From the NCBI GenBank assembly GCA_037042185.1, contig JAXQJY010000025.1:496001-560000 (forward strand): a DNA stretch of 64,000 nucleotides, read 5' to 3'. The notes under the pieces were generated by a model. It saw nothing but the letters and a program-made list of their open reading frames with translations. It did no database searches and had not been told where the DNA came from. Positions 12,050 to 23,767 of the stretch are shown here, in pieces. This DNA comes from Sordariomycetes sp. S80-01Y (lineage: Eukaryota > Ascomycota > Sordariomycetes). Every line of letters starts with the position of its first letter. Positions within the stretch are counted from its first letter, which is position 1. The translations under genes and the position numbers were made by a program.

Positions 12050-13720
12050 CTACATTTTCCCATCTTGTATTAAACATCTCCCTCCAGAGGGAGACAACAG
12101 GAAGTAAATCTTGGGCACCATATCATCATCGCTCATACCCTCCAACCCCGAGACCGTGGCGTTGGGGAACGTCAAGAAGAACTTGGCAGTGGCCAGTCTG
12201 AGCTCCATCTCAGCGAGGTGCATGCCCAAACACACTGCAATGGACTAATTAGCAATCACAGGAAGCTTGTCTGCGGGAAAGAGAAGCTGAGACTCACCTC
12301 GCCCACCTCGGCCAAAGGGCATGTAAGCATCCTTCATCTCCTTGCTCACATCATGCCACCTCTCCGGCCGAAACTCTTCGGGCTCGGTCCAGACGTTTGA
12401 GTCCCTGTGCATGGTGTACGCCTGCGTGCATACGACCGTCCCAGCGGGCAGCCAGTGACCGGCGAGTTCCGCTCCCCCTTGCGGGACCACTCGGGGCAGA
12501 CCTGACGGTGCGGCTGAGTAGAGTCGTAGAGTCTCGCTGATAACGTTGCTCAGGTAGTTCAGCTCCTTTAAATCGACGTCTTGGTAATCTCTCGGCAGTT
12601 TTTGGAGCTCTTCGACCAGCTGGGATCTGATAGTGGGGCGTTTGCAGACGGACCAGATGAGGTAGGTCAGAGTGTTGGCTGTGGTGTCTGTGCCGGCGAT
12701 CATGTAAGCCATCGCCGTCCATTGGACCTCTTCGCTGGTGAGATTGTCAGCCTCCTTGGCTTTGTAGATGTTAGTGAATAGGGTGTGCTGCGCTCGGGTA
12801 GGGTCTGAGTGCAGGACGTGCTGATATCGGTCGAGGGACGTAGCCGCGTATTCGATGATGCGGTGGTTTGCCTTGCGGGCTGCGTTCAGGACACCCACAG
12901 GGAGGATGTTTGTTAGCGGTATCAAAGAGGGAAACGTCGAGCGGATCGCGGCGAGAGGGGCCACCTTGGAGATGTCCTCCGAGTACTGGCTGGCCTGTCT
13001 CATGTCAGCTGGGACAGATTGGACAGTGTTGGTTCTGGCACCTACCTTTCCCTGCTCAAGCATCCGGAATGATTCGCCGAATGTGAGCTCGCCAATAATA
13101 TCAGTCGCCATGAAAGTCCACCACTTCAGCACATCCGCAGCCCCGTTCTTGCTCATCTCACCCCCAATCTTCTGGATGACCAGGTCTACGTGGGCCGCGA
13201 TGGTGGGCTCGAAGCTCTTGAGAGAGCTCTCAGACATCGGCCCGCCCAGGAGCCTGCGCAGTCGTCTGTTGTATGTTGGGTTTGGCGTATTAAAGAGATT
13301 CTCGGCGTTGCTGGTGGTGACGTTGGTGTAAAAGTCCGACTTGTGGAACGTCTCCCGGATGTTGTAAATGGTTTTGGCGGCGGTGATGTCGCAGATGTCA
13401 ACGTCGTTGGGTGATATGCGCACGATTGGGCCTATTTTCTCAGTATATTGTACTCGAGTAGTTCTCGAGACGTACCATATGTGTCGTGAAGACGGTGGAC
13501 GTAGTACGCTCTGCGGCCCTTCAGCCAGTGCCATGTCAAGACGGCGCTCGTGTATCTGCTGTACCATGGCCCCGGAACTCGTGATATTGGTTTCCTATGA
13601 GCAATGAACGCATACTGGGATTACCGTTAGTTTACTGAATTTTCCCACTGTCATCAGTAAGCCTACCGCAACGATGAGGTAAAAGACCGCGCCACAGGCG
13701 AGTTGGGCGTAGCCTTGCAT
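12050..13720 (-). CDS. cytochrome P450 monooxygenase
   Basis: Five exons (13720-13667, 13614-13476, 13431-13046, 12994-12298, 12234-12050) give 486 residues. Introns are 52, 44, 51 and 63 nt; the first has a perfect ACTAAC branch. A short N-terminal anchor (about residues 2-22) precedes the proline-rich hinge PGPW. P450 marks follow in order: I-helix oxygen-binding AGTDTT, K-helix ETLR, FRPERW, and the heme loop FGRGGRVCLG (420-429) with the axial ligand Cys427. The heme Cys codon appears only after the last intron is removed, which confirms the model. Such fungal class II enzymes are ER-bound and take electrons from NADPH-P450 reductase; the substrate cannot be inferred. The 51-nt third intron has no in-frame stop, so its retention would add 17 residues. 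No biosynthetic cluster surrounds it. Confidence 0.93.
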
Positions 13721-15320
13721 AATGGAGATGTGCAAGGTGAAGTCTACTGAACAGAACACCTTGAGATATCTTAAGCTCGTCGTGGCTCGCCGAGACAGCT
13801 TGGTAGGTGGTGGTGGGTAGTCGGTGTTCAAGTACTGTTCATCAACGCCAGCAAAGACCGACTCATTGCCGTCACTTCACCAACGTTCGGATAGTTTGGA
13901 CGTTTTATTTTCCCGTGGATGTGGATTGATGACTGTCGCGACTATTCAAACGCCGGACGCTGTCTAAAGTCCTCCGCTTCGCAGAAACATGATGGAGTAT
14001 CGGCACGCTTCGGACAAGTAGGAAAGGCCGAGCAGCCGCGACCATCTCCACGAAGTCGGCGGTCGCCCAAATAGTGTCCGGCTAGATGGCCGACACGAGA
14101 CGCGAAAGAAGACCCTGAGCACAATGATTCCAGTCTCTGGGCTTTTTGGTCTCCGACGCGCCTAGTGAAGGCGTGGATGGACGGGAATGGAGCCGCACCG
14201 CACCATCGTCACCTAATGTTTCGAAGACGGAAGATTCAGCGCCTCGTCGTCGATTTAAATCTCAAACCCTTGAAATTAATGATACTAAGCCCTGGGTTGG
14301 GTGACACGCAACCATTGCTTTTCGCATGATTTAGTTGGTTGTTCCAAATACAAGCCCAGGCCAACGCAGACCAGTCACGAAAGTCGAAGGAGTACGAGCA
14401 GTCGTAACGAAGTAGTCAATTTTCCCTAATTCGCGCTCATCAGAAGGCATATGGAGACTGTCAACTGCGCTAGGCTTGCATTCTTTCCATGGAACCCAGT
14501 AAGAATCTTCCCCGACACAGGAGACCATCGGCCTGCATGCTAGGGACACCATTGAGTGTATGTATACATGTGTGTTCAGTAAGCATTTAACCCAATGCTG
14601 CAGGTATTTAACTACATTCTACGGGTGACACATCATGTTTAAGGCTTGTATTTAGCAAAGGTTTACCCCAACAACTAAATACTGAGTTGCAGCGTCTCGA
14701 GAACTAGCAAGGCAATTGGCTTCCATTCTGGCGCTGAAGTGACCACACGTTTAGCTTACGTTTAGAAAACTTGTATAGAGGTTCACTCTAGGAACCAAAT
14801 ACTCGGCATGCTGGTCTCAAACAATCGGCAGAAGCTCGCGCAATCCCTCTTCCGTTGTGCTGACGAAGGCCGAGGAGACGTTTGAGGAGAACCACCAGAA
14901 AACGGGACTTCGCAGAACTGAGGTCAATAGATTCCAGAAAACATAAACTGTTGTCTTTGATGCCCTCGACTTTCTTGTGCTAGTAAGGCTGCGGCTTCGG
15001 AAGAGGGTGAGAAACGCAACGCCCCAAAAGCAGAAAACAAGGCTGCAAGTCACGCCTCTTTCGGTTCATGCCGGTAAATTGAGACAAAAATAGGAAATTT
15101 GGTCAGGATTTCTAGAGATACAATGCTGGTATCACTCAGATGCAAAATGCCCCCCCTTTCCAACCCCCACTACCTTCCTTCGGCCCTCCTCACAAAGCTG
15201 CCTCCGCCCCCTTTTTGACCTGATTCGCCGCTAAAAATGCATTAGAACTACGAACAGAAGAAAATGTCCTTTCGTGAGTCCAGGTCTCTCTCGGGGCGTT
15301 ACGAGGATACTGTTCCGTCA
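13721..15320. other. intergenic, no gene seen
   Basis: Upstream region of the P450 gene and downstream region of the carrier gene. Minus-strand frames at 14331-14552 and 14817-15053 lack family features and splice context. No repeats were recognised. Confidence 0.45.
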
Positions 15321-16462
15321 CTACTCCTCGTACTTGCCTCCAAAGGTTGAAAAGTTACTCCTTTCTAACCGCTCCTTAAGGAACTCATAGACTGCAACAT
15401 GTTAGTGTTTCGCCCCTTCATCCATGGAAAATTGTTCAGGACGGCACAGGAGTCACTTACTTGTGAAAGTCACAGCCTGGCCCGGTGCGACACGCATGAT
15501 TCTCGGCGTGATGCCCTTGTAGAAGGCATGGACACCCTCCTGCTTGAACATGTCGCCCGCAATGCGCGTTATCCTCGTCCAAGCACTCGTTCCGACCTCT
15601 GCGGGCGTCTTCTGCAGTCTCGTCTTGATGGTGTCGATGGGCGCGTTGCTCATGGGTCCCATGGCTCCGCTGACGAGGCCGATGAGGGTCGTCTGCCAGC
15701 TGGGCAGGTTGGTGCCCTCGTACTGCGGCTGGAACTTCTTGAGCCACTCCTTGAAGTATGTGTATGCGGTGAAGTTGACGGCCTGGTTGCTTCCCTGTCG
15801 GAGGGCGGTGAGAGATACTCCGCGGTAGAGCGCGCCGACACCTTCTTCGCGGACAACCTGTCGCGAGGGTTAGCAACGTCCGAATTCGCTCGTTTTTGGC
15901 TCAAAACGTACGCAAAGAAGAGCGTGGCCTGCATTTCTATACTTAGGGACGTCGAGAGGATCGGCCATCGAGTGGTGTTGAGCTTGAAGACGGATCTTGA
16001 TGACCTCCATGGGCGTGACGACCGCAACAGCCTCGGTAACACCAGCGGCCAACCCAGCCAAGAAAGTCGCTTTTCCTGACACAATGCCCGTCTGCTTATC
16101 CGAAAGCATTTGCTTATAGGCTTCAAATGAAGTAAAGCGAATCGCCATCTTGGGAATAATGCCGGTCAAGACGGCGCCGAGACCCTTGTATAAGCCGAGG
16201 GGCGTCTCCTTCTTGACGATTTCGGCTCCCGTTTTGAGGAAGCCTCGTTTTGGGGCGCCAGGCTGTCGCGCGCGCCGTGAGAGCTGCATTCGGACCTTGA
16301 TCGTGTCGAGGGGGTGGCACACGAGAGCTTCCATCATTCCGGCGCCTCCTCCGGCTGGACGTGGTCAGTGAGCGGTTCTGGGCCGAGACGGGTGTAAACC
16401 GTACCGATGAGATTGGTAGCCGCCGTGGGCGGCTGCTTGTTGCCCTCGCTCGTACGAGGCAT
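15321..16462 (-). CDS. acr1: mitochondrial succinate-fumarate carrier (Sfc1/Acr1/AcuL type)
   Basis: Four exons (16462-16405, 16354-15912, 15857-15461, 15391-15321) encode 322 residues, the usual length for this carrier. Introns are 50, 54 and 67 nt. Three tandem mitochondrial carrier repeats each show the Px[DE]xx[KR] signature: PLDTIKVRMQ, PMEVIKIRLQ and PIDTIKTRLQ. The N-terminal block NLIAGGGAGMMEALVCHPLD matches the succinate-fumarate subgroup closely. The protein sits in the inner mitochondrial membrane and imports succinate from the glyoxylate cycle in exchange for fumarate. It is needed for growth on acetate, fatty acids or other C2 sources. Orthologues are usually induced on acetate; I did not identify a specific control site here. 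Confidence 0.93.
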
Positions 16463-18655
16463 CTTTCAAAGTCTTGCAATCAATTGGCTTCGAAAATCGT
16501 GTTGAGAGCGGTTGAGGTTGCGGAAAAGATTCAATGCGCGGGTGTCGTCACCAAATATGGGGGGAGGGATGGCGTGAAGCACTGGCCGGCATGTGAAGAC
16601 CGTGTGGGTGCTGGTACTAATAGCTGGTAGCCGCGCCGAACAATGACGAGGTTAGCCCCAGGAACCGATGAATGACTCCTCCCGCGTCCGAAGTAGGATC
16701 TGGACTGTACTTTAATGGAAAGAAATGCGGGTTATGTCGGGAAGATGGATGTCAGAGGGCTCAGACATACCACGGTTGGTCAGTGTGACTCGATGCGCAT
16801 CGACAGGCTGTGGCGTTTCTTGGAGATTGACATATGATCTTCCACTTACCGTTACAGCAGCGATCGGGCTGAGAGGGAGACGCCACCTGGAGGTGTGTCA
16901 TGCGGGACAGCGAAGGGGGAGCTTACGATGGCACCAAGGAGAGAAGCATCCGGTCGTGCGCGTGGGAGCAGTGTATTTGTTCTGTGGAAGCTGTACTTTT
17001 CTTTTCAACTACGGCCAGCTACCTCTTTTCCCCTTTGCTTTCTTCCCGCGGTAGACCTCACGGGGATCCAGAGTACCAGACACGGCCAGGAGTGGCTACC
17101 GGCCCCAGGACCTCAAGGCCGCGGGCTGAAGCACCTACAGCCGAACTGACAGCCACTGGACCCACTCTGCTCCGTTGGGCCGGGTTGCCCACGGCGCCGG
17201 GGAAGTGGGACTTTGACTGGCTGTGAATCCTGATTACGGTCCTGTCCAGTGTCCGGTATTGGAATGGCAGACCGGAAGCAGCAATTGATGGTCTGATGGG
17301 TGCCGCAGAAGCTTTTTCTGCTCTCTTCAAGCTGTCCTGGAGGCCACCAGCCCGTGCCGATGACGTAGCGTGGCTGATCAGACTCTGGACCCGAGGCTTG
17401 TGATTTTGCGGGGAGATTTGGGGGAGTCGCAGCGTGGGGCACCTGGGCAGCGCCTTCGGAGCCCCTCGGAGGTCGCGGCCCGGCCGCTGCGTCTAGCCGA
17501 GGTTCGCTGCCCAGAAGTCGAGGCCGTCGTCGGTCGACAGCTTACGGGGCCTTGACTCTTGAAGTGGGAGGCTTAGACGCTCTAAGTAAGGCCTTCTAAA
17601 AATGTCACCCTAATCATGCCATCGTCTAGACACTTCTTGAATCGACGCCATCAATCCCCTCGAGCACACTTTTTCACCATTAACCCCTGATTTCGGGGAG
17701 CCCATCCGGCACCCTGGACAGCTGCGCACGGGTGTCCTGACATTGACTTCCTGGCATCAGCCGGTCTGAAACCGAGGGACCAGTTGGCTGGACATGCTGC
17801 AGCGAGAAAGGGGCGCCTCCTTTTTCCCAACCTCAAGTCGTGCTCATGTGAACGAAAGGCTCCTCCCTGACCGAAATGAGACGTGCATAGATGAGATGGA
17901 GCGACAATTTCCCCATCAGGTAGGCTTTCGGAGGACTTGCTAGTCTTGTTGCCAGCGCGATCAAGATGACCGCTGTCCGCGGTACACCGTGCAATGCTGC
18001 GGTCGGCTGTGCCTCCAGATAGGCAATCAGAATGACTTGGGATGGTTCCTCACTTATTGACGATCGTCTAATGCTATGTCTGTTTCTTCCTCAATGCACA
18101 GCTCAAAGTTGTGGCTTTTTGGCAAGCGAAGGCTTCCAACCGATCCCGTGTCAGGACAGGACGCAGCAGCAAGAAATACAAAAGATGATCGGTTCCATTG
18201 AGAGATCTTTTCTCGACACCTCATCTAATTAAGGCTGAGTTTGAGCATCTTTCATTCAAATGCGTATATCCCAAGGAGCATATCAAGCCTTAGAGAGAAA
18301 CGATCCAGACATGGAAGGACCACACCTATACAACCACCAAGTGCTTAGCAGGTTGCCGTCTAGATATCTGCGAGTGCAGTGTGCTGTTTGCCCTTAGCAC
18401 CTCTATCATTAGCCTGTAACGTCCTCAGAATGAAGAGGACCCACGGCTACTAAGTGCCTCATCCGAGGTAAACACTGTTTTCACATTGTTCGGAATGCCT
18501 ATAACGAGGATGGAAAGGGAACCAAGCACACAAACGTCACCCAGTTTGATATGGAGATACTAGTCACATGGTCTGGCCACTCAGTCCCTTTGGAATGGTT
18601 CTAAGAGATCTTCCTGTCTGCTCCGAAGTCTACCAATTGATTTTCCGTTCCTAAG
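16463..18655. other. intergenic, no gene seen; contains repeat copy B
   Basis: The first part is the carrier promoter. Open frames at 16725-17555 on both strands are Gly/Arg/Pro-rich and look non-coding. Repeat copy B lies at 17614-17872. The stretch 18240-18655 is the 3' side of the Hsp70-like gene. Confidence 0.45.
17614..17872 (+). repeat. dispersed repeat, copy B
   Basis: Aligns over about 260 bases with the reverse complement of 6165-6436. It keeps more C and G at several positions where copy A has T or A, for example GCTCATGTGAACGA here against GTTCATGTAAATGA in copy A. No intact protein is encoded and no terminal repeats or target duplications were identified. Confidence 0.75.
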
Positions 18656-21224
18656 CTACTGCCCTCCAAGTTCGTAGCAAGGGAGACTGACGCTTCCTGC
18701 TTTGAAATACTCCGCATTCTCGCAATAAAATTCGTATCTGGCCAGTAGTCCATCGAATTGCATAGTAAAAGTGTATTCGATGCGAAAATACTTTCCTGCC
18801 CCGTCGTCAACCTCTTGCAGGGTCTCATTCGTCTCATCGGGAAGGATCTGGTTTGGGCCAGCTTCTGTGCCCTTGTCATTAGTGTCGCAGTCTCCGCTAG
18901 AGTCATTGAGATGCATCGAGTCTTGAGACACCAATGCAGTTTTTGCACTCAGTCGTGCACTTCGCCTCGAGGGTATAGGGGAATGGTAAGACTTCTTCGG
19001 GAGGCGTTGTCTTCGACGCTTCGCGCCCTGGGGCTTCATTCGCTCTCTGATGACTGACATGTCGATAGTGAAGGTGACTTCTTCCCAAATGTAAACGTCT
19101 ATATATACCTTGTCAGAAGAATCTATAACGGTGGAACCAAGTTTTCCAAAATACCTTGGAATCTTTCTCTGTAGTAGCTTATTGGGTAACCTTCTTCGCA
19201 CACGTGATCACTCGCATACAACAAAACGTGTATGTCGAACGTTCCAGTCGTATCGGCAGATACGCAGTCGAAAAGCTGCATAGTCTTCTCTTTCGGTTGC
19301 TCTTCGCCCTGTGTTGTGGTCAACTGACGGGTCCCCTTGGCTCTGGATTTGCAACGGCGATGACATTACCTTTGTCAGAACCCAATAGATGACACTTTTC
19401 ACGTAGAATTGTCTGTCCACCTCGTTCCAGGACTTCTGAACTCCTTCTTCGTTATGTCTTTTGAGCTTCCTGTCATATCGTTCGCTATACGGGATGCCAA
19501 TACTCGTCGAGTTGATCCGGCGAGTCCGAGTGTCTTCTCTTGATTTGAGAGAACAGCGTATCGCACCGGCGGCGACGCTATAGTCTCTATACATTCCATA
19601 TTCTTCGTTAGCTGAGCAAAAAAAGTTGAAATAGATAAATCCCCGTACACAGTATCGCCATACACCGTTTCAATCCTCTGGCTACGCCCCAGAGTTGCTG
19701 ATTCTTCTTCCAGCTTTTTCATGAGGTAGTGGCGCATGAAGGGGGATTGCGAGAGCCCCCCAGTAAATATGACGTACTGCAAACATCAATCAACGTTCTT
19801 TTCGGTACTATTTCTGGGTATCCTGGGTTTCTTTATTACCTTGGCATGATGGCCACTTTGTCTCGCCTGGCGCAGTTGAGACTTCAGCTGTGACCACACC
19901 CTCTCCGCCACCCCTTCGAATATCGGCAGCAGCGCCTTGCTAGAAAGATTCAGCACATTATTAACCGTTTAAGGAAAGAGGAGATTCGACTACCTTTTGA
20001 TACTCATCTCGTCCTCAAGAGAATCGTTCTCCTTATCTTCAGGCATACCGGGGAAGCCGATGTCGTAAGACTCACTCATAAGTTCGGAAAAACCGGGCTT
20101 GATCGCTCTTCGGAACTCCGTTGTAGCATGATAGAGTGATCTTTGTATAGAAACCTCGCTTTTCTTCTCCATGAGCGCTTGGCATTTACGGGCCCTCGAT
20201 TCGACAAGCTTGAAGAAGCCCTCATCAAGGAAAGTCGATCCACACAAAGCTCCTGAGCAAAGGCTGTTAGGAACGCTGCGGATGATTGAAGTAACATAGT
20301 GCATATCATACCAGAGCCTTCCACAACTTCTTTCAAACACAGAGGTTCCGATCTTTGTACTGAATATGTGGTCAAGTCCTGGGTAGGTTTTGTCAATCGC
20401 GTCAATCTAGATGGGAGGGGTGAGTCCCACGTACGACTGTACCGCCACCAGCATCACAAACAACAAAGACATCATTCTCCTGTATTATATTGGTGTTGAG
20501 TTACTCCGATCTCGAGATTTGGAGTAGTTCCGCATACCTTCAATTGGAGATTGGGCCTTTCGCTCAACACATGTTCCGTCGCGGCCTCGGCCTCGGGCCA
20601 CAACCTGATGCCAGCATCGAAACTCAATTGAGCCTTCTCAGCAGCCATCCTTATGGCATCGACCATTCTGCAGCGAGCTCTATGGGTCCATATGGACGGA
20701 ACAGCACAGTCAAGCTCGACCGAGTCGCCCGGGCCGAAACCAACTTGTATCAGCTGCTCCTTGAACGTTTCGAATAATTTCGCCAGGTAATCAGAGATAA
20801 TAGTAGTTACCGTTGTATCAGAGGGTAGTTGTGCAAGGTCCCTCATCAGCATCGCTCGGGCTGGGGCGGTTTCGGGGCGGTTATCCAGTCCGAGTTTGGC
20901 TCTTTCGATACAGTGTCCGCCATCTCGTGTGTTCTTTTTGGCGCTGTCGCCGATTGACAGGACTTTGTTATCTTTGTATCGGATAGCAGAGGGCACTTCG
21001 GTGTTTTGCCGCTTGGTCTCATTCATTTCTGAAGCGTATCCACAGAAAGGTTTAATCTCGCCGGATTTCAAAAACTGATTTGAAGTTGAATGTAAACAGA
21101 ATGCGCCCGCGGAGTAAGTTGTGCCATAGTCCAATCCAATTTTGAACTGTTTACTGTGTTTTTTGCTGCGATCTTGTTCATCTAGACGTAGGACCTCTAG
21201 TTTCCTGTGAAGAGTCGATGACAT
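18656..21224 (-). CDS. Hsp70-like ATPase domain protein (HSPA12-type, divergent)
   Basis: Nine exons: 21224-20538, 20479-20435, 20378-20312, 20252-19994, 19939-19840, 19776-19649, 19586-19370, 19308-19155, 19098-18656. Introns are 54-63 nt and every junction restores frame, giving 699 residues. The actin/Hsp70 ATPase fold is clear: phosphate-1 IGLDYGTTYS (about 28-37), phosphate-2 DAGGGTV (238-244), EVVEGSGALCGSTFLD, and the adenosine motif FTGGLSQSPFMRHYL (390-404). A canonical peptide-binding domain is not recognisable; the C-terminal 150 residues are basic then acidic and unique. Such proteins are abundant in fungi and are mostly uncharacterised; ATP binding is likely, chaperone activity unproven. 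It is transcribed divergently from the PHD gene about 770 bases away. The start is the first ATG after a leader free of family similarity. Confidence 0.88.
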
Positions 21225-21994
21225 GTTGTGTAGCGTGGTGCCAGTACGAACCCAGGTTGACAACTGCGGCGTGAGAAAAGGGGGAAAGAAGAGGAAAAAT
21301 GAGATTTCTGGCAAGGAAAATCTGAAGTCTTTCGCATGCACAGCCTCACCAACTATCTAGCCTTTTACATTTTACAATTTTGTGCTTAAAAAAGTCGGAT
21401 GCGAACCAATTCTGCCTTGCCAGCCATATTTGGACCAACACATGAGTGGTAGCTGGCCAACACACGGCCGCATAAGGCGGCCAATGCAATTGGGAAAAGA
21501 CTCATTGGTGGCTCTGTGGCGGTGAAGATACGATAGAACACATTATTGGCTGCGTGTTCGCCGCCTTGCATCCGTGTGAAGTAGCAGTGTATGCTTGACC
21601 TAGAAGTACTTTCACAGAAGCTAACCCAGGCAGCGCTACAATGTACCCAAGTACATGCTGGGCGAACGCAGGTGGTCACCATCATCACACAGTCATCAGA
21701 ATTGCACTTTGCGAAAGGAGAAGGAATTTTTTTCCCATCTTCGTGATGCAACGTTGCCTGCAGAAACTTACTTCCTTGGATCGACGTTCGCTCGTATCTT
21801 CAGAGCGGTAAACCAAGTCCATCAGGGCAGAGCTGTCGACCAGAACCTGCCTCAATCAAGGTATTTCATTCGATGACAAAGATACGAGCAATAAGTTTAT
21901 CTGTAGCATATCTCCCTGCTTTCACCACCCTTAATCTTCAATTCTTTGCTCAACATCTCCGCCTAGGGCTTGACGATCAGACCAAGAAATCAGG
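21225..21994. promoter_or_regulatory. shared divergent intergenic region
   Basis: 770 bases separate the start codons of the Hsp70-like gene (minus) and the PHD-finger gene (plus), so both promoters must lie here. A minus-strand frame at 21386-21751 has no ATG at its head and no recognised similarity. No specific binding sites were identified. Confidence 0.5.
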
Positions 21995-23767
21995 ATGGCT
22001 GGAGTCGCCCAACAATGGAACAACGAGGATATTCTCACTCTTCTCTGCACTCTGAACCTCAAAATAGAAGAAATTCGAGCGACGACCAAAGATAACAACA
22101 GGAAGGGTCTGAACTATGCTTCGGAGCTCATCAGCCGAGAGATTGGCGACGGCTGCACTTCTTCAAGGGTTGAAAGAAAGATCAAGCAGCTGTGGGCCAA
22201 TTACGGGCATCCAGAAGGGGGCAAAGATCCATACAATCTTTGCCTTTACGGCGTCTTTCCCAAAACACTTCCGGGAATTGGTCCGACGTTGCTCTCGGCA
22301 GTGGCATCCCGCGTAGAGGAGATACAGAGGCAAGCTTTTCGTTCTCCGCTATTGACAACTAGGGCTAATGTTTACCGAAACGAAGGCGTGCCGAGACACC
22401 AGCAGCGGAATCAAGCTCTGCCGTGATACAGCGTGCGCAGGCTCGGCGATCGAGACGAAGAGCGGCAGGCTCACGACATGAAGATCCAGTATGCTGCCGG
22501 TGTGGGTTCACACACAATATCCTGTGGGTGCACTGCGACGGCTGCGCTACTTGGCAACATGCTTATTGCTATTACGACACCGAGGATGAAGCGAAGCTTC
22601 CGGACTGCCATTTTTGTGACGATTGCAAGCCAATTGATGAGGCATCCTTAAATCAAAAGTTGGATCAGCTACACATACAGTTAAGCAAGCAGCAGCCGAA
22701 AAAGGTATTCCAGCTAGGACGCCATTCAGCAGACCAGCAAGATGGCCATGAAACACAACATTTAGGGCCGTTCGGACTGCCTATTGATGACGAAATAACA
22801 TGGGGACCTAGTCATCAGGAAATCCGTGACTACCACGACTTAGTCACTTCCCTACTCCGCAATGTCGCCAATTTCATGGAACCTGGAATGGACATCTCGA
22901 GAGACTGTGTCTTTAGCGCTAAAAGCCCAGATACTCGCTTTCTGCTACAAGAGGCAGTAGGCCTGGACGATGCATTCTGGTCATGGCCCGAGATAGTAGA
23001 CCCAGAAGGACACCGACTCAAGAGACGCCAGCTTCTCAGAGCTGTCTTGGCTGCTGCTATGAAAACTTGGATATTCTATGTCCCGGACGTCCCACCAGTC
23101 AGCGATGACTCTATCCTCCTCTTCCACTACCAAGAAGAGATCCTGAATAAACGTAGGTAGAAGAGGGGCTCGCTTGATTCCAAATGTATGCTGATTTTCT
23201 CCAGACGATATGCGACTTCTCAAAAGCCTACACCGACGCGCTTTCATTCGCATGATGGAGGATAAATCACCGCTTCATGGTTTCATCGCTGACCAAGCTG
23301 AGAAGCTTGGTGAACGATGCGTCCGCGCACTTTTACCAATCACGACTTTTGGTCGGCGCTTCCCAGATGCGAGTGCAAATGAATGGTTTGAGTCTCATCC
23401 TAATGGGAAAGCCACCCAAAGCCGCCTGATTCAGGCTCTCACCCTTGCCATGAAACTTAAGCGATGGCTTCCGCTGACCGGAAAATGCTTCGAAATCTTC
23501 ACACCTTCTCCGGGTTTCATTCCCCCGGATGGGCTTGCGGTGGCGCCAGATGGTTCAACCACAATTTCCAATCAGGCAGTCAAGCTCTGCTTAATGCCCG
23601 CTTTAGTGGAGTACCAATCAGACCTATTTCTATCTAGCAAGGACGCACCTCAGGCGCTCTATGGAGAGAAAAACCTGGTAAAGGCTTCTGATAGGGAAAG
23701 AAGTCGAGGACGAGTCATCACTGAGGCCATTGTGGTCGCTGAACATCAGCTAGTGCCGGAAAGCTGA
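21995..23767 (+). CDS. PHD-type zinc finger protein
   Basis: The reading runs from the ATG at 21995 in one frame to about 22340, continues in another frame from about 22386-22406 to 23152, and ends at 23205-23767 after a clear 52-nt intron (GTAGGT donor, TGCTGAT branch, CTCCAG acceptor). The first junction is not resolved: the open frames overlap without a strong donor, so it is either an intron with a weak donor or a frameshift. The product is about 485 residues. After an N-terminal helical region, a PHD finger reads CCRCG...WVHCDGCATWQHAYCY...CHFCDDC, with the expected Cys/His spacing. The rest is conserved-looking but of no recognised family. PHD fingers usually bind histone H3 tails, which suggests a chromatin reader. 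The partner may be the divergent Hsp70-like gene, by position only. Confidence 0.75.

Noticed and set aside
13595-13831. Longer N-terminus for the P450 (frame open to 13831)
   Set aside because: That frame begins with TTG, not ATG; the first ATG is 13720 and splicing from there gives a normal anchor and PGPW hinge.
20407-20434. 28-nt intron in the Hsp70-like gene ending at TCTAG
   Set aside because: Too short for a fungal intron; the 56-nt alternative 20379-20434 restores the family sequence GGGTVDLTTYSV.
22423-23160. Separate PHD gene beginning at 22423
   Set aside because: That position is GTG and no suitable ATG heads the frame; the upstream frame from 21995 most likely belongs to the same gene.
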